Origin: Diaphorobacter limosus
GTDB taxonomy: Bacteria; Pseudomonadota; Gammaproteobacteria; Burkholderiales; Burkholderiaceae_C
DNA length: 64,000 nucleotides
Reading direction: 5' to 3'
NCBI RefSeq assembly: GCF_033100095.1
Contig: NZ_CP136921.1
Span: 900,501-964,500 of the forward strand
A program made the translations under genes and the position numbers. Each line of letters opens with the position of its first letter. The stretch's first letter is position 1. A model generated the notes under the pieces. That model had not been told where the DNA came from, did no database searches, and saw only the letters and a program-made list of their open reading frames with translations. Shown piece after piece: positions 58,987 through 64,000 of the stretch.

Positions 58987-59949
58987 TCAGCGCTTGTTGT
59001 ACGCGTCGACGATGGCCTTGCCCTCGGCGCCCGCCGCCTTCACCCATTCCTCGGTCATGACGGTGCCGATGCGGGCGAACTCCTTCTTCAGCGCGTCCGA
59101 CGGCTCGGAGACGGTCATGCCCTTGGCGGCCAGCTCCTTCAGGAACTCCTTGTCCAGACGCTCGCTGCTCTCCCAGCCGCGCTTCTCGGCCGTGGCGGCA
59201 GCCTTCAGCACGGCGTCCTGCAGGCCCTTGTCCAGGCTGTCGAAGGCCTTCTTGTTGACCACCGTGGCATTGCGCGGCAGCCAGGCGTTCACCGGGTAGA
59301 AGTACTTGATCTGCTCATACAGCTTGCTCTCCACGCCGCTGGCGCTGGAGGTAAGGAAGTTGTTCACCGTGTTCGTGGCCAGCGCCTGCCCGAGCTCGGA
59401 CAGCTGGATGGTGACCGGCTGCGCCTTGAGCAGCTGGGCGATGCGTGTGGAGGTCGGGTTGTAGGCGCGCATCTTGGTGCCCACCAGGTCGGCAGGCGAC
59501 TGCACCGGCTTGTTGGAGTACAGCGACTGGCCCGGCCATGGCACGCTGTAGAGCAGCTGCATGCCCTGCGAGGCCAGCAGCTTCTCCTGCGCCGGCTTGG
59601 CCGCCTGGTACAGGCGCCAGGCACCGGCGTACGAGCTGGCCAGGAAGGGCACGGAGTCAACGCCGTACAAGGGGTTCTCATTCGCTGCACCGGAGAGGAT
59701 GAACTCGGCCGCCGGCACCTGGCCGGTCTGCACCGCGCGCTTGATCTCATTGGCCTTGTACAGCGAGCCGCCCGGGTGCAGCGTGATCTTGAGCTTGCCG
59801 CCGGTGAGCTCGTCCACCTCCTTGGCGAACTGCTGGTTGTTCTGCGTCTGGAAGGTGTTGGCCGCGTAGCCCGTGGGCAGATCCCACTTCACCTGGGCCT
59901 GGGAAGCCGCCGCCGCCAGGCAGACAACCGACAGAAGAATGCGTTTCAT
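58987..59949 (-). CDS. TRAP transporter periplasmic substrate-binding protein (DctP)
   Basis: A 320-residue DctP-family binding protein with a signal peptide (MKRILLSVVCLAAAASQA). The carboxylate-binding Arg is probably in LVGTKMRAYNPTSTRIAQL. AGGAG lies 7 bases before the ATG. First gene of the minus operon that continues through the 5-oxoprolinase genes. Confidence 0.92.
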   Translation of the reverse strand: MKRILLSVVCLAAAASQAQVKWDLPTGYAANTFQTQNNQQFAKEVDELTGGKLKITLHPGGSLYKANEIKRAVQTGQVPAAEFILSGAANENPLYGVDSVPFLASSYAGAWRLYQAAKPAQEKLLASQGMQLLYSVPWPGQSLYSNKPVQSPADLVGTKMRAYNPTSTRIAQLLKAQPVTIQLSELGQALATNTVNNFLTSSASGVESKLYEQIKYFYPVNAWLPRNATVVNKKAFDSLDKGLQDAVLKAAATAEKRGWESSERLDKEFLKELAAKGMTVSEPSDALKKEFARIGTVMTEEWVKAAGAEGKAIVDAYNKR

Positions 59950-60290
59950 GAGGTGACTCCTTGGATTGACAGTTGAAAACAAACAAGTGAAGGCAAGTCC
60001 CACGGGGCTGCGCTGCGGCGCCCATGCGCAGATCGCATTTACAAACTTCCGCGGGCAAAAAGCAAGCAGCGCCCCGACGCTGCGGAACCTGTCCTACAGC
60101 CCACAAGCACCGCAGGATCGCAGGATCGCAGAACCATTCAACTTAAATTGTTCAACAATGATTTATCAAATGAGTGGCAATTTGCATCCTGAAAAACCCT
60201 GGGATCACCCCAGCAGCGCTGCCGCCATGCGGCAAACGGGCATGCGGGTGCTGGCTACACTTGCTGCCTCAACACCAGCCCGCCCAGCCC
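59950..60290. other. 341-bp divergent control region between the TRAP operon and gntR
   Basis: No gene is seen. It contains an AT-rich part (60130-60180) with the GntR operator candidate, a tandem CAGGATCG direct repeat (two copies, near 60113-60128) and the dctP ribosome site. The middle is GC-rich with no structure worth calling. Confidence 0.6.
60147..60159. promoter_or_regulatory. GntR operator candidate
   Basis: ATTGTTCAACAAT is a perfect palindrome (6-bp arms, 1-bp centre) in the region shared by the divergent TRAP operon and the gntR gene. Its TTGT-N-ACAA form is that of FadR-subfamily operators. It lies 132 bp before the gntR start. Confidence 0.6.
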
Positions 60291-60968
60291 ATGACGAGTG
60301 CCGCCGACCCGCAACAAAACCTCTCCGACCGCATTGCGGAGCAGGTGCGCGAGAAAATCGTGCATGGTGAGTTCGCCCCGGGCCAGCGCCTGTCCGAAGC
60401 GGCACTGAGCGAGAGCCTGGAAATCTCGCGCAACACGCTGCGCGAGGCCTTCCGCATGCTGACCAAGGAAGGACTGCTGAAACACGAGCCCAACCGTGGC
60501 GTGTCGGTGGCCGTGCCCAGCATTGCGGCCATCATCGACATCTACCGTGTGCGCCGGCTCATCGAATGCCAGGCCCTGGCCCAGGCCTACCCGCGCCACC
60601 CCGCCCGCAAGCAGATGCGCCAGGCCGTGGACGCGGCCCTGCGCTGGCGCGAGGCCGGCGACTGGCGCGGCGTGGGCACGGCCAACATGGAGTTCCACAA
60701 GGCCATCGTGGCGCTGGCCGACAGCGAGCGGCTGAACGACATGTTCACCCACCTGCTGGCCGAGCTGCGCCTGGCCTTCGGGCTGCTGGACGACCCGGAG
60801 TTTCTGCACGCACCCTATGTGGACAGCAACGTGAAGATCATCGACCTGTTCGAAGCCGGCCACCCCCAAGAGGCTGCGGCCGCGCTGGGCGACTACCTGG
60901 TGCACTCCGAGCGCATCGTGCTGGCGGCCTATGCGCGGCGCATTGCAGGCAGCGGCGCGGGCAGGTGA
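60291..60968 (+). CDS. GntR/FadR-subfamily regulator of the 5-oxoproline operon
   Basis: A 225-residue regulator: a winged helix (about 10-75: LSEAALSESLEISRNTLREAFRMLTKEGLL) and an FCD ligand domain (about 85-215) with metal-ligand candidates Asp/His in NMEFHKAIVALAD and SNVKIIDLFEAGHPQ. It is divergent from the TRAP-5-oxoprolinase operon and probably responds to its substrate. Confidence 0.9.
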   Translation: MTSAADPQQNLSDRIAEQVREKIVHGEFAPGQRLSEAALSESLEISRNTLREAFRMLTKEGLLKHEPNRGVSVAVPSIAAIIDIYRVRRLIECQALAQAYPRHPARKQMRQAVDAALRWREAGDWRGVGTANMEFHKAIVALADSERLNDMFTHLLAELRLAFGLLDDPEFLHAPYVDSNVKIIDLFEAGHPQEAAAALGDYLVHSERIVLAAYARRIAGSGAGR

Positions 60969-60982
60969 GGCCCTCAGGCCGG

Positions 60983-61789
60983 TCACCAGCGGGAGCTGGC
61001 AACCGGCTTTGCAGCAACCTCATCGGCGGCGATTTGTTGCAGCTTGCGGGTCAACAAAGAGGTGCTGGGGTTCTCCACGAACACGCATTGCTTGCCGGTG
61101 CGCTGGCAAAAATCCTTGACGCGCCAATAGGCGTTGTGGCTGATGCAGGCGGTTTGGCAGATCACCAGATCGGCCGCGGCAAGCACCGCGTCCAGCGTCC
61201 CTTGCCTATCCTCCAGAGCGCCGTCGTGGTGCGCAAAATGGCCGCCTGCCTTCTCCACGGCATCCCGGTAGCTGGACATATGGCCGTTGCGGCCACCCAC
61301 GCACAGGATGGTTTTTTTCCTTGAGTGAACGGTCACCGGGATGGCCCTGGGCGCGTCGCCGTGATGCTGCGCGACCGGATCGGGCCTACCCCCGGTCGCA
61401 TGCTGGCCCAGCATATGCTGCGCTTCAGCCAGCTGCCGGCGCAGCCTTGCATTCTGCGCGTCCAGATCGGCCTGCCGGGCGCCGAGCTGCTCCAGCTTCT
61501 CGCGCAGTTTCATGGTGTTTGCATACTCCGGCAGCGACGCCTTGAGCCGCTCCAGATCCTGCGCCAGGAAGGCAATCCGCGTGTCCTTGGCTATCGCCAC
61601 GGCGCGCTGGCGCAGCAGCTGGGCCTTGAGCCGTTCGATCTCGGCCGACTGCTCGGCGATGACCCGGGAGCAGCGCTCCTGCACCCTGCCCAGCTCGCGG
61701 GACAAGACCCCATGCTCGCCGGCCAGACCATCGACATGGGCAACGTCGGCCCGCAGCGCCGACCCGGCCTGTTGCTGCAGCCTGTCCAT
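60983..61789 (-). CDS. DUF2325 domain protein with coiled coil
   Basis: A 268-residue protein. Residues about 25-125 are a Leu/Gln/Arg-rich coiled coil; residues about 158-255 are DUF2325 (ILCVGGRNGHMSSYRD, HHDGALEDRQG, VICQTACISHNAYWRVKDFC). The conserved Cys/His of the domain are present (HHDG, CQTACISH). Function unknown. It is the second gene of a pair behind a Fur box, so it is probably an iron-starvation protein. Confidence 0.85.
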   Translation of the reverse strand: MDRLQQQAGSALRADVAHVDGLAGEHGVLSRELGRVQERCSRVIAEQSAEIERLKAQLLRQRAVAIAKDTRIAFLAQDLERLKASLPEYANTMKLREKLEQLGARQADLDAQNARLRRQLAEAQHMLGQHATGGRPDPVAQHHGDAPRAIPVTVHSRKKTILCVGGRNGHMSSYRDAVEKAGGHFAHHDGALEDRQGTLDAVLAAADLVICQTACISHNAYWRVKDFCQRTGKQCVFVENPSTSLLTRKLQQIAADEVAAKPVASSRW

Positions 61790-61807
61790 GGTGCGCAGAC
61801 CCGCTCT

Positions 61808-62053
61808 TCAGTGCACCGCGCACGCCTGGCCGCCATGGCCGAGACCCTGCGCTGGGCGGTTGCCATGCAGGCATTCCTGGGCCCGATTCAACATCTCGGC
61901 CAGGGCGGCGAAGGCTTCCACCTCCAGCCGCACGGAGACGCAGTTGAGCGACAGATGCACCACGGCGCAATCCGGGCAGACGGTCACATGACCGAGCGGG
62001 CTGCGCGCCAGCAAGGCATGCTGGCAGCTGGATGAAGAAGGCGAGTACTCCAT
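61808..62053 (-). CDS. Small Cys-containing protein, unknown function
   Basis: An 81-residue protein with a possible metal site: His22, CPDC at 26-29, His33 and Cys38 (HVTVCPDCAVVHLSLNC), then a helical part. No family is recognised. CGGAGG lies 6 bases before the ATG. It lies 18 bp upstream of the DUF2325 gene on the same strand and directly after a Fur box. Confidence 0.75.
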   Translation of the reverse strand: MEYSPSSSSCQHALLARSPLGHVTVCPDCAVVHLSLNCVSVRLEVEAFAALAEMLNRAQECLHGNRPAQGLGHGGQACAVH

Positions 62054-62083
62054 GCGATCCTCCGGTGTGTGGTTGGAGAATTC

Positions 62084-62109
62084 ATTCTAAATGCAAATCG
62101 TTCGCATTT
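62084..62109 (-). promoter_or_regulatory. Fur box and promoter
   Basis: A 21-bp imperfect palindrome (arms AAATGC/GCATTT plus matching inner AA/TT; 8 of 10 pairs) overlaps a -10 TAGAAT on the minus strand. The layout is that of an iron-repressed promoter. It controls the small Cys protein and the DUF2325 gene. Confidence 0.7.
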
Positions 62110-62168
62110 AAAAGAATCTTCGTGAACCCCATGCCAGCCGCTTTCGCAGGAGTTCTCCATCACCAATT

Positions 62169-62230
62169 CAACAGCAAAATACCGCCTTAACGCTTGTGTA
62201 TCAAGCGCAGATAGCAATTATTTTTATAGC
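62169..62230 (-). repeat. Interspersed repeat copy before the ankyrin gene's 3' end
   Basis: The minus strand reads AAAATAATTGCTATCTGCGC, TTGATACACAAGCGTTAAGG and CGGTATTTTGCTG. It lies in the gap between the Fur-box operon and the end of the ankyrin gene. Confidence 0.75.
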
Positions 62231-62231
62231 A

Positions 62232-62912
62232 TTACCATTTGCCTGCACTGGGCTGGCGCCGGCGCACGGCCTGGGCGATCAGCTCCACCATGTCGGCGCG
62301 GTCGGCCTGGCGGGCAAAGTCCAGCGCCGTCAGGCCCAGTTCGTTCTTCAGCGTCGGGTCGGCGCCCTCCTGCACCAAGAGCCGCGCCACATCGCCCGGG
62401 CCGTAGCGCACGGCCATCATCAACGGCGTGGTGCCGTTGGGCGAGGCGGCGTCAATGTAGGCGTTTTCTTCCAGCAGCAGCGCCACCATGGCCTTGGCGT
62501 CCTGCGTGGTGCCCGAGGCGGCGTAGTGCAGCGGCGTCCAGCCGGTCTTGTTGACGTCGGCGTCGAGTTTGATCAGGGCGCGCGCCGCCGGCAGGTTGCC
62601 GCGCAGCGCGGCCAGCATCAGGGCGCTTTCGTCCTTGGCGTTGCGCTCCTCCACCTTCAGGCCCCTGGCGCCGATCAGGGCCGCGGCGGCCTTGCGTGAA
62701 TCCTCGCGCAGCGCCACGACCAGCGCCGGCTGGCCCTTGGGGTCACGCGCATTCGGGTCGAAGCCGCGTTTGAGCAGATCGCTGATGGCGGCGCCGTTGT
62801 CCAGCTCTATGGCCTTGAAGAAATCCTCGTAGGCGCCGGCATGGGCGCAGCCTGCGACGGGGCCCATGACCGCCAGGGTCAGCCAGGCCAGGGTGGTGCG
62901 GCGGCGCGTCAT
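62232..62912 (-). CDS. Secreted ankyrin-repeat protein
   Basis: A 226-residue protein: signal peptide (cleavage near CAHAGA; a lipobox-like VAGC is also possible), then four or five ankyrin repeats ([77 protein letters not shown]). Partner unknown. Its ATG overlaps the tatD stop (ATGA). Confidence 0.88.
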   Translation of the reverse strand: MTRRRTTLAWLTLAVMGPVAGCAHAGAYEDFFKAIELDNGAAISDLLKRGFDPNARDPKGQPALVVALREDSRKAAAALIGARGLKVEERNAKDESALMLAALRGNLPAARALIKLDADVNKTGWTPLHYAASGTTQDAKAMVALLLEENAYIDAASPNGTTPLMMAVRYGPGDVARLLVQEGADPTLKNELGLTALDFARQADRADMVELIAQAVRRRQPSAGKW

Positions 62913-63718
62913 GCTGCGGCTCCTTGCAAGAACAGCTGTTCAAAATTGCGGCTGGTGGCCTCGGCCACCTGCTCCACGGCCAGCCCCTTCACGGCCGCGA
63001 TCTGCCGGGCCACGAAGGGCACGTAGGACGGGTTGTTGGTCTTGCCGCGGTAGGGCACGGGCGCCAGGTAGGGGCTGTCGGTTTCGATCAGCAGCCTGTC
63101 CATGGGCACGAAGGCCGCCACATCGCGCAGATCCTGCGCGCTCTTGAAGGTGATGATGCCCGAGAAGGAGACATGGAAGCCCATGTCCAGCGCCGCGCGC
63201 GCCACCTGGGCGGTCTCGGTGAAGCAGTGGAATACCCCGCCGGCGCTGCCCGCGCCGCCGTCCTCGCCTTCCTCGCGCAGGATGGCCAACGTGTCCTCGG
63301 ATGCGCTGCGGGTGTGGATCACCAAGGGCTTGCCCGTCAACCGCGCCGCGCGGATATGGGTGCGAAAACGCTCGCGCTGCCAATCCAGGTCGGCAATGCT
63401 GCGTCCGCCCTTGCGGTCCTCCATACCGTAGTAGTCCAGCCCGGTCTCGCCAACGGCCACCACGCGCGGCAGCGCGGCGCGCTCGACCAGGTCTTGCACG
63501 GACGGCTCCGTCATGTGCTCGGTGTCGGGATGCACGCCCACGGTGGCCCAGAAATTGTCGTAGCGGGTGGCCAGGCCATGCACGGCGGCAAATTCCTCCA
63601 TCGTGGTGCAAATGCACAGCGCGCGATCAACCTGGGCCGCAGCCATGGCCTGGCGGATCTGCGGCAGCTGGTCGATCAGCTCGGGAAAGTTCAGGTGACA
63701 GTGAGAATCGACAAACAT
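62909..63718 (-). CDS. tatD: TatD-family metal-dependent hydrolase
   Basis: A 269-residue TIM-barrel amidohydrolase with metal ligands in [35 protein letters not shown] and [16 protein letters not shown]. TatD proteins are 3'-5' exonucleases acting on DNA/RNA. It lies between the PilZ gene and the ankyrin gene. Confidence 0.93.
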   Translation of the reverse strand: MFVDSHCHLNFPELIDQLPQIRQAMAAAQVDRALCICTTMEEFAAVHGLATRYDNFWATVGVHPDTEHMTEPSVQDLVERAALPRVVAVGETGLDYYGMEDRKGGRSIADLDWQRERFRTHIRAARLTGKPLVIHTRSASEDTLAILREEGEDGGAGSAGGVFHCFTETAQVARAALDMGFHVSFSGIITFKSAQDLRDVAAFVPMDRLLIETDSPYLAPVPYRGKTNNPSYVPFVARQIAAVKGLAVEQVAEATSRNFEQLFLQGAAA

Positions 63719-63729
63719 GGTGGTAAAGA

Positions 63730-63760
63730 AACAAAAACGCCGACCGGCGCGCGGTCGGCG
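63730..63760 (-). terminator. Rho-independent terminator between pilZ and tatD
   Basis: On the minus strand CGCCGACCG pairs with CGGTCGGCG over a 5-base loop and is followed by TTTTTGTTT. It lies 16 bp after the PilZ stop. Confidence 0.85.
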
Positions 63761-63776
63761 GTTGAGCGGGTAAAGC

Positions 63777-64000
63777 TCAAATGGTCTGCGTGGGCTTGTC
63801 CGAGGCCAGGGCGGTGCCCAGGATTTCCTCGATCTTGTGCTTGAGCTGGCGCGATTTTTCGTCCTTGGGGAACTGGATGCCCACGCCCTGCGTGCGGTTG
63901 CCGGCCGCGCGTGCGGGGGTCACCCAGGCCACACGGCCGGCCACGGGGTAGCGCTGCGGGTCATCGGGTAGCGTCAGCAGCACGTAGACATCGTCGCCCA
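63777..64000 (-). CDS. PilZ domain protein, 5' part cut by window edge
   Basis: The C-terminal 74 residues are visible: VYVLLTLPDDPQRYPVAGRVAW and GVGIQF are typical of the end of a PilZ domain. The c-di-GMP-binding RxxxR and part of the barrel lie outside the window. The order pilZ-tatD, often preceded by holB, is common in betaproteobacteria; the family member next to tatD is often needed for type IV pili. Confidence 0.85.
   Translation of the reverse strand, partial: GDDVYVLLTLPDDPQRYPVAGRVAWVTPARAAGNRTQGVGIQFPKDEKSRQLKHKIEEILGTALASDKPTQTI

Overview
The window reads as the chromosome of a high-GC betaproteobacterium of the family Comamonadaceae (Acidovorax / Alicycliphilus / Comamonas type). 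The basis is the overall GC and codon use, the isc operon order (iscRSUA-hscBA-fdx), the holB-side pilZ-tatD arrangement, and a short interspersed repeat (TATAGCT...GCGCTT...AAGCGC...AGGCCA) that I associate with this family. No phage, plasmid, CRISPR array or rRNA operon was seen. The species cannot be fixed from the sequence alone.

Layout, left to right. 1-2.1 kb: a yqjD/yqjE/yqjK-like membrane stress trio and an FAD dehydrogenase (all minus). 2.1-2.4 kb: two tandem tRNA-Val(CAC) genes with a terminator. 2.4-8.9 kb: dnaQ behind a complete Fe-S assembly operon, with an IscR type-1 site upstream and an internal terminator between iscA and hscB. 8.9-11.0 kb: uvrB. 11.0-18.3 kb: a TetR regulator with a perfect palindromic operator, divergent from an efflux system made of an outer-membrane lipoprotein, YhiI, RbbA and YhhJ homologues. 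18.3-25.9 kb: adhP, a PHA synthase, a DUF3141 protein, a phosphate acyltransferase and acetate kinase, which look like a fermentative/carbon-overflow block. 26.0-27.9 kb: an aminotransferase and a cold-shock/DUF1294 protein. 28.0-36.3 kb: mixed accessory genes (ygiQ, a YigZ protein, a YjfB-like motility peptide behind a sigma-28 promoter, D-serine ammonia-lyase with an oxidase, an SMR pump, a split chromate transporter, a TetR regulator). 36.4-40.5 kb: an eight-gene plus-strand run of small DUF1428/VOC/SRPBCC/DUF899/reductase proteins, the last altered by a 159-bp MITE. 40.7-46.3 kb: envelope and housekeeping genes (two small membrane/secreted proteins, rlmB, sstT, a diguanylate cyclase, an ABC ATPase divergent from tesA). 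46.4-52.0 kb: tRNA-Lys, tcdA, cpoB, pal and tolB, then divergent msbA. 52.0-61.0 kb: a seven-gene minus operon for 5-oxoproline-type metabolism (TRAP transporter, PxpA, DUF1445, PxpB-PxpC fusion, biotin carboxylase) and a divergent GntR regulator. 61.0-62.1 kb: a Fur-box-driven pair (a Cys-rich 81-residue protein and a DUF2325 protein). 62.2-64.0 kb: ankyrin protein, tatD and a PilZ gene cut by the window edge.

The most notable non-gene structure is the family of about ten ~55-65 bp repeat copies. Some are intergenic, but at least three (in hscA, ygiQ and pxpBC), and probably a fourth, sit in frame inside conserved genes. Other notable signals are the MITE with an exact CTAG target duplication that replaced the C-terminus of an SRPBCC gene, the sigma-28 promoter in front of the YjfB-like gene, the intra-operon terminator ahead of hscB, and three tandem 11-bp repeats in front of tolB.
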